DNA of 64,000 nucleotides from Candidatus Kuenenia stuttgartensis (GCA_945875585.1 CAMCLK010000012.1:38432-102431), one strand, 5' to 3'; positions 27,541 to 37,500 are shown, counted from the stretch's first letter. The notes: generated by a model from the sequence alone, not told the origin. Program-made: numbers and translations.

Positions 27541-28692
27541 TTGCATGTTTTCATAAGTGCAGGCGAACCAAGCGGTGACCTTCATGGCGCAAATCTTGCA
27601 AAAGCCCTGAAGCTGTTGGATCCTGCCATCAATTTGTCGGGGCTTGGTGGTGATCGCATGGTGGCCACGGGAATTGAACCGTTGGTTCATATCCGTGAAT
27701 TGTCTGTTGTTGGTTTCTTGATGGTGGCGCAGAGGTTCTTTGACCTTACTCGATATCTCGATAAGGTTCGGCGGTTTTTCTACAAACACAGACCAGATGT
27801 TGTTGTATTGATCGATTTCCCAGGTTTTAACTGGTGGGTTGCGGCTAAGGCGCGTGAATTTGGCATTCCTGTTGTGTACTTCGTTCCTCCCCAGCTTTGG
27901 GCTTGGGGAAGTTGGCGTGTGGCCAAAATGCGTCGCCTTGTGGATCGGGTGTTGTGTAATTTTCCATTCGAAGAAGCTTGGTACCGTCAGCAAGGCGTCG
28001 ATGCCATTCTGATTGGACACCCTTACTTCGATGAATTGAAATCGAGGCAGGTAGATCAGGATCAGGTTAAAACCATTCAATCAAATGGTGGACCCGTTGT
28101 AGGCATATTGCCCGGTTCGCGCGATCAGGAATTGGAATACAATCTGGGTAGCCAATTGGATGCTGCCAGAAGGATTTCATCCAAATTCCCATCGGCACAA
28201 TTCCATGTGGCCTGTTTTCATGCGGAACACGCCGCCCATGTTGCAGAGCAATTAAATGGCCCGTTTTCAACGTTACCCGTGACGATTCACAGCGGCAAAA
28301 CACCAGAAGTGATTGCAGCGGCAGATATGACCATTTGCGTTTCGGGTTCTGTCAGCCTCGAACTGCTGCAAGCCGGTGTTCCGTCGATCATGATTTACCA
28401 AGGCAAGTGGCACATGATGCTGATCGCGCGTACGTTGATGCGCTGCAAGTTTATCAGCCTGCCGAATCTGATAGCCGATGAAGAGCTGTTTCCGGAATTT
28501 ATTGGTCATACGCCCTTGGGCGAAGCATTGGCAAATCGTGCTTGTCAGTGGTTGGCTCATCCCGATGAAATGCGTGTGTTGAGGACAAAATTAATTGATT
28601 TATGGAACAAAACAGCGCGCCCGGGTGCATGCGACCGGGCGGCTGTTGAGATTGTTGCGATGGTAGGAAAGAAAAGGCAGATCAAGGGTTAG
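27541..28692 (+). CDS. lpxB: Lipid-A-disaccharide synthase
   Basis: GT19 glycosyltransferase joining UDP-2,3-diacylglucosamine and lipid X. The TTG start at 27541 is preceded by GGAGG at 8 bp and begins exactly at the conserved LHVFISAGEPSGDLHGA; the upstream GTG 27475 has no such signal. The 383 residues include LGGDRM, PPQLWAWGSWR, GSRxxE-type GSRDQELE and SGSVSLELL. It shows a lipid A pathway and so an outer membrane. The stop overlaps the convergent gene by 4 bp. Confidence 0.94.
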   Translation: MHVFISAGEPSGDLHGANLAKALKLLDPAINLSGLGGDRMVATGIEPLVHIRELSVVGFLMVAQRFFDLTRYLDKVRRFFYKHRPDVVVLIDFPGFNWWVAAKAREFGIPVVYFVPPQLWAWGSWRVAKMRRLVDRVLCNFPFEEAWYRQQGVDAILIGHPYFDELKSRQVDQDQVKTIQSNGGPVVGILPGSRDQELEYNLGSQLDAARRISSKFPSAQFHVACFHAEHAAHVAEQLNGPFSTLPVTIHSGKTPEVIAAADMTICVSGSVSLELLQAGVPSIMIYQGKWHMMLIARTLMRCKFISLPNLIADEELFPEFIGHTPLGEALANRACQWLAHPDEMRVLRTKLIDLWNKTARPGACDRAAVEIVAMVGKKRQIKG

Positions 28693-29570
28693 AAGCGAAT
28701 ACCGCCCGTGAACAGCAAGTTGAACATGGTGATGTCGCCATTGTTTTGTGGCTGCAAGATATCAGTCCAAGTGTAGTCCCACTCGAATCTGGTACCGAAC
28801 TGCAGCACACAGGCTCCCCACGGAATTTCAATGTCGGTATGCGCTGCCAAGAATACCGAGCCAAAAACATCGTCCAGATGGGGGTAATTGGTCGGCTGGA
28901 TTTTGCAGTTACCCCACCTTCCTCCAAAATCCCAGCCGGCACGCCAATTGTTTTCTTCTTGTTCAGCATTGCCAAGAAGGTAAATCTCGCGGCCCAATGA
29001 CAGGTTGGCACTTGTAAGGTTGAAGCTATTTATGCCTGTATCAAGCGAAGGAATTGTGGGAAACGGACGCCCGCCGTTTCTTTGAACTTCAGTGGCATTG
29101 TTATTGCGTGGGTCGGGCATGTTCAGCAAGGTGACCACATTATTGCGGTTTCTGCTATTGAAGTGTGTGTTCGAAATCCCGACATCGATAACCCATGCCT
29201 TGTCTGCCTCAGGATTGAAAAACAGCGCTCTACCACCGCCGCTGATATTCCATCCGGGCTGGAGGTTGTCACCAAAAATGTTGCCACTGAGTGGGAAAGC
29301 CACACCCGTGCGAACGTATGTTTCCCAAGCAATCGGGCCACTCTTTCCGGTTGGGCCACAACACCCTGCGGGAGAAGGCCGTACGATCCAGTCAGATGCC
29401 AATCGTTTGTTGATTTGTACGGGGTTATCAACCCCATCGACCAAATCATCGCGCAATGGAACTGGATTGGGAGTTGAATACGGCAGTGTTGGTAAGTCTT
29501 GGGCTCTGCCGCCCCCTGCCAAAATTGCCGTGCCTGCCAAGACGAACAGGAAGGCCTGCTGGGTACTCAT
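28689..29570 (-). CDS. Probable outer-membrane beta-barrel protein
   Basis: ATG 29570 with GAGGG 9 bp upstream gives 293 residues with a signal peptide ending near GGGRAQ. The mature part has alternating strands with many Asn, Trp and Tyr residues and ends in GGIRF; a terminal Phe is the usual outer-membrane insertion signal. Large secreted or surface proteins of this look are common in Planctomycetes, but I cannot name the family. A nested inverted repeat lies 33 bp upstream. Confidence 0.7.
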   Translation of the reverse strand: MSTQQAFLFVLAGTAILAGGGRAQDLPTLPYSTPNPVPLRDDLVDGVDNPVQINKRLASDWIVRPSPAGCCGPTGKSGPIAWETYVRTGVAFPLSGNIFGDNLQPGWNISGGGRALFFNPEADKAWVIDVGISNTHFNSRNRNNVVTLLNMPDPRNNNATEVQRNGGRPFPTIPSLDTGINSFNLTSANLSLGREIYLLGNAEQEENNWRAGWDFGGRWGNCKIQPTNYPHLDDVFGSVFLAAHTDIEIPWGACVLQFGTRFEWDYTWTDILQPQNNGDITMFNLLFTGGIRF

Positions 29571-29602
29571 GCCAATCACCCTCGAAGACTGCGATCATGC
29601 GA

Positions 29603-29640
29603 CAAACCAATACCGATGGACTAAAATCGGTGATGGTTTG
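29603..29640. repeat. Two nested inverted repeats
   Basis: CAAACCA (29603-29609) pairs with TGGTTTG (29634-29640). Inside it ACCGAT (29612-29617) pairs with ATCGGT (29626-29631) around an 8-nt loop, with a symmetric 2x2 internal loop between. It is placed between the barrel gene start (29570) and the divergent gene at 29756. It could be an operator or a structured leader for the barrel mRNA. Confidence 0.65.
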
Positions 29641-29755
29641 ATTCTGCTCTCTTTTCTTCGGAGTCTGATTGGGTCGAAGCTGAGTTTTCTTCTGCATAAG
29701 CGGAATAAATCGGTAAAAAGGCTATGATTTAAGGTCGCTGAGGCAAGAATATTTT

Positions 29756-31180
29756 ATGGAAGCAACCAGCTGGACCCAGCAATTACTGATGGCAGGGCTG
29801 CGTTTCCGATGCTATCAGCCTCGAAACTTAGATTGGTTAAGTCAGGTAGTCGCCCTGAGCAAGCTATTGGTGAGCCAGGGGGAACTTCTGCCTTGGCTTG
29901 GTTTTTTGGTGGATTTGGAAGCTTGGGTTGAACACGGGGGAGAAGACCTGAACATTGGATTGCGGCGAGACCTCGCATCTCACCCAGTGTTTTTACGCTA
30001 CCAAGATGTTGTTCTGGAACGGTGGCGTCGTGATCCTGAGATGATGCGTGTGCGACGCGCTTTGTTAGGCCGCTCTTTGCCAGAGCGAAGAGATGGCTTG
30101 CTCTACCTGCTTGAATCGTGGATTATTTCCGGTGTGCTGCCCGGGTTGCGGGCCAATGCTGGTTTGTTGGCAGCGGGATTGCCGGCTAGCGAGGCTTCAC
30201 ACGAACTCGCCCGCCAACTTTCGGATATGGAAGTTTGGCCAGAACCGATTCTGGAACTGGTGCGAGAAACCAATCGCTTATTTGGTTCCATGCGCCAAAT
30301 GGTAAACCCGGAGGTTGTCGATCTGATCGAACGCGGCTTGGCCACCATGGACAGAGCCCCACGTGTGCAAATGGCTCAACTCATCAAGGCTCGCTTGCAA
30401 TTAACAAATGTACTCGGGCCAATCATTCCTCATTCAATCGATACTTTGCGTGAGATACCAAGCAGTCAGCGTGCTAGCGGAGATGTGCCGCTTGGGGGTT
30501 ACAACGCTATCACCACGCGGGGCAGGCTTGAAAGTCTGGTGCCTTCGCAATTGGTGTGGCTTGATATTAGTATAGGGGACTCAACACTTTTTGCTGTCAA
30601 ACATGAGCGTCAGGAGTTGCTGTACTACAGTCGGCAAGATAATCGATTACATCAGAGATTGAGGCATATCGCCTTTATTGTTGATGGAAGCCTGAGTGCA
30701 TCTCGGAATAAGCCAAAGAATCTTCCATTTCAAAGAATGACACTTGTGATGTCATGTCTGCTCACACTTTGGAGCCGCCTCGAGGGTATTCTGGCCCGTG
30801 AAGCGTTGCGACTCAGTTGGATCTTTGTCGGTCACCGTAACAGCTTGAAGGATGAATTTCAGCTTCTGAGCAGATTGCTTGCGCCCGAAGTCGCCGAAGG
30901 GCGAATGGCGTTTGAATATATGTCTGAAAAAAATCGTGATATCTGGATCGCTCAGCAGTTTCGCGAACGTGGCCTTTTTCAGCCCATTGACATCATCGCA
31001 GATGGAAACCACGGGTTTCCTGAACTTGTTTTCAATGAACAGCAGCGCTTGGGTATCATGCTTCAGGGGGATCGGCTGCAACTCAAGGGCGAGAAAAAAC
31101 AACTTGTTGATAACTCAGTTTGGCCAGATGATTGGGCTCGCACGATTGGTGTGCTTGAAGAAATGCTGACAGCGACCTGA
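29756..31180 (+). CDS. Uncharacterised protein with VWA-like MIDAS motif
   Basis: A 474-residue cytoplasmic-looking protein. The N-terminal two thirds is alpha-helical and shows no known motif. At 310-314 the sequence FIVDGSLS fits the DxSxS metal-binding motif of von Willebrand A domains (D310, S312, S314), within a beta-alpha pattern that runs to the end. It may be a highly diverged VWA protein of the kind that pairs with AAA+ ATPases, but none is in the window. It is first in a + strand run with the propeller/cytochrome gene 33 bp downstream. Confidence 0.65.
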   Translation: MEATSWTQQLLMAGLRFRCYQPRNLDWLSQVVALSKLLVSQGELLPWLGFLVDLEAWVEHGGEDLNIGLRRDLASHPVFLRYQDVVLERWRRDPEMMRVRRALLGRSLPERRDGLLYLLESWIISGVLPGLRANAGLLAAGLPASEASHELARQLSDMEVWPEPILELVRETNRLFGSMRQMVNPEVVDLIERGLATMDRAPRVQMAQLIKARLQLTNVLGPIIPHSIDTLREIPSSQRASGDVPLGGYNAITTRGRLESLVPSQLVWLDISIGDSTLFAVKHERQELLYYSRQDNRLHQRLRHIAFIVDGSLSASRNKPKNLPFQRMTLVMSCLLTLWSRLEGILAREALRLSWIFVGHRNSLKDEFQLLSRLLAPEVAEGRMAFEYMSEKNRDIWIAQQFRERGLFQPIDIIADGNHGFPELVFNEQQRLGIMLQGDRLQLKGEKKQLVDNSVWPDDWARTIGVLEEMLTAT

Positions 31181-31213
31181 ACAAATCAGTTTCTACTGGT
31201 AAGAAAGAACAAT

Positions 31214-33073
31214 ATGAACCTTTTGCTTGTTCTTCTTGTGGCCACACTCTCCCCAAATCAGGGATACCATGGCAATAGCTTGATGGCATTGTCCCCCGAC
31301 GGGAAAATGCTCGCTGTCGCCTGTACCGATGCTGGGACCGTGTGCGGAATTAGCCTTCCCGCCATGGAACAGGTTTGGGAAACGCACATTGGCAAGCGCC
31401 CTGAATCTGTGACATTTGTTGGCAATCAGTCGCTTGTTGCTGTGACGCTCTACGACGAAGATGCGCTCGTATTGCTCAACTCCCAATCTGGAATTCAGTC
31501 AGGTAGGCTCGCCTTGCCTGATGAACCGTATGGCGTTGTCAGCAATTCGGCGGGAACGCGCTTATATATCAGCCACGATTATCCGGGACTTGTAACAGAA
31601 ATCGATCCATCTGGTATGCGATTGCTGCGAACCATGAAGGGTGGTGCCCGAAATCGCGGAATCGCATTGGCTGCCGATGAAAAAGCACTCTATGTGTCCG
31701 AATTTCATACGGGCCGTTTGGTCGCCATCGACCTCGGTTCGGGATCGGTCACCGATACGTGGACGGGGCATTCCACCGATAATCTGGCCCGCCATGTATT
31801 GCTGCATCCACGCCGTCCCAAGGCCTATCTTTCCCATGTCCGTTCGCGCATCAAAATCATTGATGGCGGTGGTTCGATTTTTCCCCAACTAACGATTCAC
31901 GACTTAGTGCCACCCAGATCGAATAAACGTTCCCGGTCGTTCGGTATGGACACTTACAACGGTGTTTATGTCGTGACCAACCCATGGGAAGCGGATATTT
32001 CGCCAGATGGCAAGCGACTGTACACGCTTTATGCCGGGACGGATGACATGAATGTCTCCGATGTATTGGATGATGATTACAAGGAAATTCAGTTGGTTGG
32101 CGGTGCGGTGCGGGTCGGTCACAACCCCCGTGCTGTGCGTGTGGCGGCTGACAGCAAGTCGGTCTTTGTGTTTGACTTCATGGATTTTCAGGTTCGACGA
32201 CTGGATGCCGCCACCATGCGTGTTACAGGAACTGCGAAGGTTTCCAAGCCGACCAAGAGTGATGCATGGATCAGGGGGAAGGTACTATTCAGTACTGCTC
32301 GAACTCCCATGAGTGGACGCCTCTGGGTTGCCTGTGCTTCGTGTCACCCGGACGGACAGCCAGACGGGCGAATTTGGCACAACCCTGAAGGTATGCGCAA
32401 GACCCCTTCCCTTTCCGGACTGGCGCATACCCATCCTTTGCATTTTTCAGCAGACCGCGACGAAAGCCAAGATTTTGAATTCACCATTCGCAGTCGCCTG
32501 ATGCAGGGATCCGGTTTGCTTCCCGGTCGGCTCCCAGCCAAAGAGCCTTTCAAGCCGACGGAGCTTGAAGTAACGACATCCGGTAAATCCGCCGATCTTG
32601 ACGCTCTGGCACTCTATACAAATTCATTCACTTTCACCCTCTCTCCGCATATTGAAGGTCCGGGTAAACTTTCGAAAGAAGCAGAGCGCGGCAAGATTTT
32701 GTTCAATGACGACAAGGTTGGATGCGCAACCTGCCATTCGGGGCCGTACTACTCCGATAGTTCGTTGCAAAAGCCATTCAAGCTCCACGATGTCGGTACA
32801 GGTAAAGACGATCCCTCCGAAAAGATTGGACCAACGTACGATACTCCAACCCTTTTGGGTGTTTATAAAACGGCTCCGTACCTTCATCATGGTAAAGCTG
32901 CCACTCTTATGGATGTGTTGACAACCGCCAATAAGGATAATCTTCATGGGCGCACGCGTCACCTTGGCTCCCGTGAACTGAACGACCTAGTCGCTTTCAT
33001 GAAAAGTCTTCCCTATGAGCAACCGCCGTTGAAAACCCCCAACACAGTCTCCTTTGTTGAACCTGTTCGTTAA
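31214..33073 (+). CDS. Exported beta-propeller / c-type cytochrome fusion (YncE-MauG-like)
   Basis: A 619-residue exported protein with a signal peptide (MNLLLVLLVATLSP). Residues about 20-340 form a YncE-like seven-bladed propeller (repeated ALSPDGKMLAVA-type blades). Then come two haem-c motifs, CASCH at 374-378 and CATCH at 504-508, in a domain like di-haem cytochrome c peroxidase/MauG. Such fusions are known in Planctomycetes. It likely does electron transfer or peroxidation in the periplasm. Confidence 0.85.
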   Translation: MNLLLVLLVATLSPNQGYHGNSLMALSPDGKMLAVACTDAGTVCGISLPAMEQVWETHIGKRPESVTFVGNQSLVAVTLYDEDALVLLNSQSGIQSGRLALPDEPYGVVSNSAGTRLYISHDYPGLVTEIDPSGMRLLRTMKGGARNRGIALAADEKALYVSEFHTGRLVAIDLGSGSVTDTWTGHSTDNLARHVLLHPRRPKAYLSHVRSRIKIIDGGGSIFPQLTIHDLVPPRSNKRSRSFGMDTYNGVYVVTNPWEADISPDGKRLYTLYAGTDDMNVSDVLDDDYKEIQLVGGAVRVGHNPRAVRVAADSKSVFVFDFMDFQVRRLDAATMRVTGTAKVSKPTKSDAWIRGKVLFSTARTPMSGRLWVACASCHPDGQPDGRIWHNPEGMRKTPSLSGLAHTHPLHFSADRDESQDFEFTIRSRLMQGSGLLPGRLPAKEPFKPTELEVTTSGKSADLDALALYTNSFTFTLSPHIEGPGKLSKEAERGKILFNDDKVGCATCHSGPYYSDSSLQKPFKLHDVGTGKDDPSEKIGPTYDTPTLLGVYKTAPYLHHGKAATLMDVLTTANKDNLHGRTRHLGSRELNDLVAFMKSLPYEQPPLKTPNTVSFVEPVR

Positions 33074-33099
33074 TCCTGTCACCACGAGGTTTCGATTCA

Positions 33100-33876
33100 A
33101 TGCAAGCCGGTATCAAGGATCGTTATCACGCAGCACTTGCAGCGGTGAAAAAAGCATCGAATGCAGCCTGGATTCATTTTCAGAATGGTGTCGCCGTTGA
33201 AACCAAGGCAGATTCCACTCCAGTAACCGTTGCCGATCGCGAAGCCGAGTCCATTTTGCGCGAGGAATTGGGCGGCCTTTTCCCCAACGATGGTTTCTTG
33301 GGTGAGGAGTTTGGTGATCAGCCCGGATCATCTGGATATCGCTGGATCGCTGACCCGATCGATGGCACGCGCAATTTTGTGCGTGGAGTTCCCTTATGGG
33401 GGACCATCATCGGGCTTGAGTATCAAGGGGATCTTATCGCGGGGGTTTGTGCCTGTCCGGGCACTGGCCAGACATGGCATGCCATGTCGGGCGCTGGGGC
33501 CTATTTGGGAGACAGGCGGATCCGCGTGAGTGATTTTACGGACCTGTCAAAAAGTCATATTTACTATTCAAGTATTACTTATTTCGACAGGCAGGGCAAA
33601 GCGCAGGCATTTCTTGACCTGGTTCGCGAAACCGAACGGCAGCGAGGATTCGGCGACTATTTCGGTTTTATGCTGGTGGCCCAAGGCGCTGGCGAGGCCA
33701 TGATCGATCACGGTGTTCATGCTTGGGATGTTGCCGCCTGCAAGCCGATCATTGAGGAAGCTGGTGGCAAAATGACTAATTGGGATGGCGGTTGGGATTT
33801 ATTCAAGCCGGATATTATTGCTTCCAACGGCAACATTCATGCCCATTTGGTCAAATCCCTTGGGGGCAACAAGTGA
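33100..33876 (+). CDS. IMPase-family phosphatase (histidinol-phosphatase-like)
   Basis: A Mg-dependent phosphatase of the inositol monophosphatase family, 258 residues. It has the EE metal motif (LGEEFG), the DPIDGTRNFVRGVPLWG signature and the late WDVAACKPIIEEAGG motif. The family includes hisN-type histidinol-phosphatases and inositol phosphatases; DGTRNF and the RGxP stretch favour the former, but this is a judgement. Its stop lies inside the GTG start of mtnA, so the two are coupled. Confidence 0.88.
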   Translation: MQAGIKDRYHAALAAVKKASNAAWIHFQNGVAVETKADSTPVTVADREAESILREELGGLFPNDGFLGEEFGDQPGSSGYRWIADPIDGTRNFVRGVPLWGTIIGLEYQGDLIAGVCACPGTGQTWHAMSGAGAYLGDRRIRVSDFTDLSKSHIYYSSITYFDRQGKAQAFLDLVRETERQRGFGDYFGFMLVAQGAGEAMIDHGVHAWDVAACKPIIEEAGGKMTNWDGGWDLFKPDIIASNGNIHAHLVKSLGGNK

Positions 33877-34949
33877 CCACGGTTTTTTCGACCCGGTGGG
33901 TGGGGGATGCCTTGTCTGGGAGATTGGACCTCCTCGACCAGACTTTGTTGCCATCGGAAGAACGCGTTCTGCCTTTGACCATAGCCAGCGATGTGCGCGA
34001 GGCAATTGTCAGTCTGCGTGTGCGTGGGGCCCCCGCGATTGGGGTTGCTGGCGCGTATGCACTGATTCTGGCAGCGCGTGATCTACCACTTGATGATGAG
34101 GCTTGGTCGCCTGGTTTGGCCCAACAGGCTGATTGGCTCAACCGTGCGCGCCCTACTGCGGTCAATCTTTCATGGGCGTTGGGACGCTTGGTCCGGCACG
34201 ATTCGACGTGTCCGGTGGGATTTACCCGTACCCAGCGCCTTGAACGCCTACTGGCCGAAGCCCATACCATCGTTGCTGAAGACCGTGCCATGTGCGCTTC
34301 CATGGGAGTCCATGGCGCGCCGCTCATTGCTTCGGGGGCGGGAGTATTGACGCATTGCAATACAGGGGTACTGGCAACTGCTGGAGACGGAACTGCGTTG
34401 GCAGTAATGTATGCTGCGCACCGTGGGGGTGTGCCATTTCGAGCCTATGCCGACGAAACCCGTCCTTTGCTTCAAGGAGCACGTCTGACCGCTTGGGAGT
34501 TGCAACGGGCGGGTATCGACGTCACTTTGTTGTGTGACGGGATGGCTGCCATGCTCATGAAGCAAAAACGTGTGGATCTGGTTCTGGTTGGTGCGGACCG
34601 AATTGCTGCCAATGGCGATACTGCGAACAAGATTGGCACATACGGATTGGCGGTAATGGCACACTACCATGGCGTGCCATTTTATGTGGTGGCCCCGTCT
34701 TCGAGCTTTGATCTGGCGTTGGCGGATGGATCAGGGATTCCAATTGAAGAGCGCAAGGCTGAAGAAATTACCTGCGGTTTTGGTCGCTACACTGCTCCCC
34801 AAAATATTCCCGTATACAACCCCGCATTTGATGTGACCCCTGCTGAGTTGATCACGGGTATTATTACGGAACGGGGAATTGTTGAACGTCCATCTGTTGC
34901 CTCGATCGCTAAGCACTTGGGTGGAGTGTGGCAGCCGGGGCTGTCATGA
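33873..34949 (+). CDS. mtnA: S-methyl-5-thioribose-1-phosphate isomerase
   Basis: Converts methylthioribose-1-phosphate to methylthioribulose-1-phosphate in methionine salvage. The GTG start at 33873 overlaps the upstream stop (GTGA), behind a GGGGG tract. The 358 residues have RGAPAIGVAGAYAL, HCNTGVLATAGDG with the active-site Cys, LCDGMAA and the C-terminal VGADRIAANGDTANKIG, then PSSSFDLAL. It belongs to the eIF2B alpha/beta/delta superfamily. Polyamine synthesis yields methylthioadenosine, the precursor, so the deoxyhypusine synthase-like gene may be loosely related. Confidence 0.95.
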   Translation: MTTVFSTRWVGDALSGRLDLLDQTLLPSEERVLPLTIASDVREAIVSLRVRGAPAIGVAGAYALILAARDLPLDDEAWSPGLAQQADWLNRARPTAVNLSWALGRLVRHDSTCPVGFTRTQRLERLLAEAHTIVAEDRAMCASMGVHGAPLIASGAGVLTHCNTGVLATAGDGTALAVMYAAHRGGVPFRAYADETRPLLQGARLTAWELQRAGIDVTLLCDGMAAMLMKQKRVDLVLVGADRIAANGDTANKIGTYGLAVMAHYHGVPFYVVAPSSSFDLALADGSGIPIEERKAEEITCGFGRYTAPQNIPVYNPAFDVTPAELITGIITERGIVERPSVASIAKHLGGVWQPGLS

Positions 34950-35032
34950 CTGGCTTGTTCCATAAGATGAATAGGCGATAGGCTCACTGTCGGGCCGAAG
35001 CCCTCGAACAGATTTTTGGCTAGGAGATGCAC

Positions 35033-35785
35033 ATGATTCGAATTTTTCTGGCGGCCATGCTGCTTGCAATCGCAGTTCCAGTAGTCGGGGCCCAGGAGTG
35101 GGGCACTTTGAAGGGACGCGTGGTGTGGGCGGGAGGCGATGCTCCTGCGGTTGAAAAGGTGAAGGTTGACAAGGATCAAGACCATTGCCTCTCTAAGGGT
35201 GATATCGCTTCTGAAAAATACGTCGTGAATTCCAAGAACAAGGGCGTGCGTTGGGTGTTTGTTTGGCTTGTCGATCCCAAAGATGCCAAAGCCAAGATCC
35301 CAGTGCATCCGTCACTTGCTGAACCTTCCCAGAAAGAAGTTGTGATCGACCAACCGTGCTGCAAATTTGAACCGCACGTGCTTGGTTTACGTGAAGGTCA
35401 AATTTTGGTGGCCAAGAACAGCTCACCGGTGCCCCACAACGTGAATCTGGTAAGCGTTGGTAAAAATCCATCGAAGAACGAAATTGTACCCCCAGGACGC
35501 GCGGTCAAGGTTGAAGGTTGGGTCGCCGCGGTTCCGCCAACTTTGGTTAAGTGTGATATTCACCCATGGATGATGGGTTATGTGCGTGTGTTTTCGCATC
35601 CTTATTTCGCTGTCACCGACGAGGATGGTAATTTTGAAATGAAAAACGCGCCCGCCGGATCGTGGAATCTGGTGGTTTGGCAGGAAGAAACAGGTTGGGT
35701 TACTGGCGATCGTAAGGGCGTTCCCGTCACCATCGCCGCTGGCGAGAACAAGCCGCTGTCCATCGACTTGAAGCCGGCAAAGTAA
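35033..35785 (+). CDS. Exported cupredoxin-like protein with C-terminal beta-sandwich domain
   Basis: ATG 35033 sits 6 bp after AGGAG; the earlier ATG 35027 overlaps it. The 250 residues have a signal peptide (cleavage near VVGAQ). H135 (VPHNVN), C174, H177 and M180 (CDIHPWM) reproduce the type 1 copper ligands of amicyanin, including the C-x2-H-x2-M spacing. From about 190 on, TDEDGNFEMKNAPAGSWNLVVW resembles a carboxypeptidase regulatory-like beta-sandwich. It is likely a periplasmic copper electron carrier. A strong terminator follows. Confidence 0.82.
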   Translation: MIRIFLAAMLLAIAVPVVGAQEWGTLKGRVVWAGGDAPAVEKVKVDKDQDHCLSKGDIASEKYVVNSKNKGVRWVFVWLVDPKDAKAKIPVHPSLAEPSQKEVVIDQPCCKFEPHVLGLREGQILVAKNSSPVPHNVNLVSVGKNPSKNEIVPPGRAVKVEGWVAAVPPTLVKCDIHPWMMGYVRVFSHPYFAVTDEDGNFEMKNAPAGSWNLVVWQEETGWVTGDRKGVPVTIAAGENKPLSIDLKPAK

Positions 35786-35817
35786 TAAGCCTGCTTTATG
35801 AAACAACAATAAAAAAG

Positions 35818-35841
35818 GCGCCCTAGAAGGGCGCTTTTTTT
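35818..35841. terminator. Bidirectional Rho-independent terminator
   Basis: GCGCCCT (35818-35824) pairs with AGGGCGC (35828-35834), flanked by a T-run to 35841 and an A-run at 35811-35816. It serves both the cupredoxin gene and, on the other strand, pyrG. Confidence 0.92.
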
Positions 35842-35873
35842 ATTGGATCGTATTGATTGTGAAAAGGTCGCGT

Positions 35874-37478
35874 TTAGTTCCCTGAATGAGTGATGGCAGC
35901 GGATATGAAACTCGCGAAAAGCGGATGGGCGCGCGTGGGTTTTGAACGGAATTCCGGGTGACACTGAACAGCCAAAAACCACGGATGACTCGGCAATTCA
36001 ACGATCTCGACCAATTGCCCATCCGGGCTGGTCCCACTGAATCGGAATCCATTTTCCTCAAAACGAGCCCGGTATGCGCTATTGAATTCGTAACGGTGCC
36101 GATGCCTTTCATTGGCCTCGGTTGTTCCGTAGCTTCGCTGGGCCAAGCTGCCCTCTTCAACCTTGCATGGGTAAAGTCCTAGGCGCATGGTTCCCCCCAT
36201 ATCGGTAATGCTGAACTGCTCGTCGAGCAGGCAGACTACCGGATTTCGGGTGGTCTGGTCGATTTCCGTGGTGTTCGCATCAGCCAGTCCCATCACATTC
36301 CTGGCGTATTCAATCACCGCGCATTGCAAACCTAAGCAGATACCGAAAAACGGTATGCCGCGTTCACGCGCGTATCGGATCGCCTCAAGTTTGCCTGGGA
36401 TTCCGCGGTATCCAAAACCACCGGGCACGAGAATTCCATCGACACCCGCGAGGATGGCTTCCGCCTTCCCGTCTTCGATTTCTTCACTGTCGATGCGCCG
36501 AACAATGACACGGGAGTGATGAGCGATTCCGGCGTGCTCAAGCGCCTCGTAAATGGACTTATAGGCGTCGGAATGGCTAATATATTTTCCAACAACTGCG
36601 ACGGTTACTTCCTGCCGCGGATTGAGCAGGCGGTTCAGCAAGGCTTTCCAGTCACTGATGTCGAGCGGTTGAGCAGCCAGTCCAAGCTTTTCGACAATCA
36701 GTTCATCCAGTTTGTTTTCACTGAGTGAAATAGGCACCTCGTAGATGCTGAACTCCTTGTCCCGTTCTTCAATGACGGCACGGCGTTCAACATTACAGAA
36801 AAGAGCGATTTTCTGCTTCATTTCTTCGCTCATTTCGCGTTCCGTTCTGCAGACAAGTATGTCTGGCTGAACACCGATCTGACGCATTTGTCCAACACTT
36901 GTTTGGGTAGGCTTGGTCTTGGCTTCCCCTGCTGCCTTGAGATACGGCACTAGAGTCAAGTGAATATAAAGGCAATTGTTCTTGCCGATATCGAGCGCGA
37001 ACTGTCGGATGGCTTCCAGGTACGGTAGCCCTTCGATATCTCCAACGGTTCCACCTATTTCGGTGATGATGACATCCACATCGGGCCCTGAAAGCTTCCG
37101 TATGGCGTTCTTAATTTCGTCGGTGACATGTGGAATGACCTGAACGGTTTGGCCCAGGTATTCGCCGCGGCGTTCTTTCTGAATGATGGATTGATAGATT
37201 TTCCCAGTGGTGAAATTGCAATCCCGAGAAAGTGGGGCATTGGTAAAGCGTTCATAATGTCCCAGATCGAGGTCTGTTTCCGCACCGTCGTCCAGCACGT
37301 AAACTTCGCCGTGCTGGTAAGGACTCATCGTACCTGGATCGACATTCAGGTAAGGGTCGAACTTCTGCAGGCGTACCTTGAGGCCTCGGTGTTCAAGCAG
37401 CATTCCCAGTGAGGCGCTGGTCAAACCCTTGCCCAATGAACTAACAACGCCGCCGGTGACAAAGATGTGCTTGGTCAT
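35874..37478 (-). CDS. pyrG: CTP synthase
   Basis: Makes CTP from UTP, ATP and glutamine. The 534 residues start with the standard [26 protein letters not shown]-loop. The synthase domain runs to about 265. The class I glutaminase domain follows with GICLGLQ (active-site Cys) and a late His-Glu pair (HPEF). It lies 22 bp downstream of kdsB on the same strand. KdsB consumes CTP, so the pairing makes metabolic sense. Confidence 0.97.
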   Translation of the reverse strand: MTKHIFVTGGVVSSLGKGLTSASLGMLLEHRGLKVRLQKFDPYLNVDPGTMSPYQHGEVYVLDDGAETDLDLGHYERFTNAPLSRDCNFTTGKIYQSIIQKERRGEYLGQTVQVIPHVTDEIKNAIRKLSGPDVDVIITEIGGTVGDIEGLPYLEAIRQFALDIGKNNCLYIHLTLVPYLKAAGEAKTKPTQTSVGQMRQIGVQPDILVCRTEREMSEEMKQKIALFCNVERRAVIEERDKEFSIYEVPISLSENKLDELIVEKLGLAAQPLDISDWKALLNRLLNPRQEVTVAVVGKYISHSDAYKSIYEALEHAGIAHHSRVIVRRIDSEEIEDGKAEAILAGVDGILVPGGFGYRGIPGKLEAIRYARERGIPFFGICLGLQCAVIEYARNVMGLADANTTEIDQTTRNPVVCLLDEQFSITDMGGTMRLGLYPCKVEEGSLAQRSYGTTEANERHRHRYEFNSAYRARFEENGFRFSGTSPDGQLVEIVELPSHPWFLAVQCHPEFRSKPTRAHPLFASFISAAITHSGN

Positions 37479-37500
37479 GTCGAAAATGCAGTCTCCCTAG

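Noticed and set aside
27514..28080. 188-aa minus-strand frame inside lpxB
   Set aside because: Antisense shadow of a gene with clear GT19 motifs.
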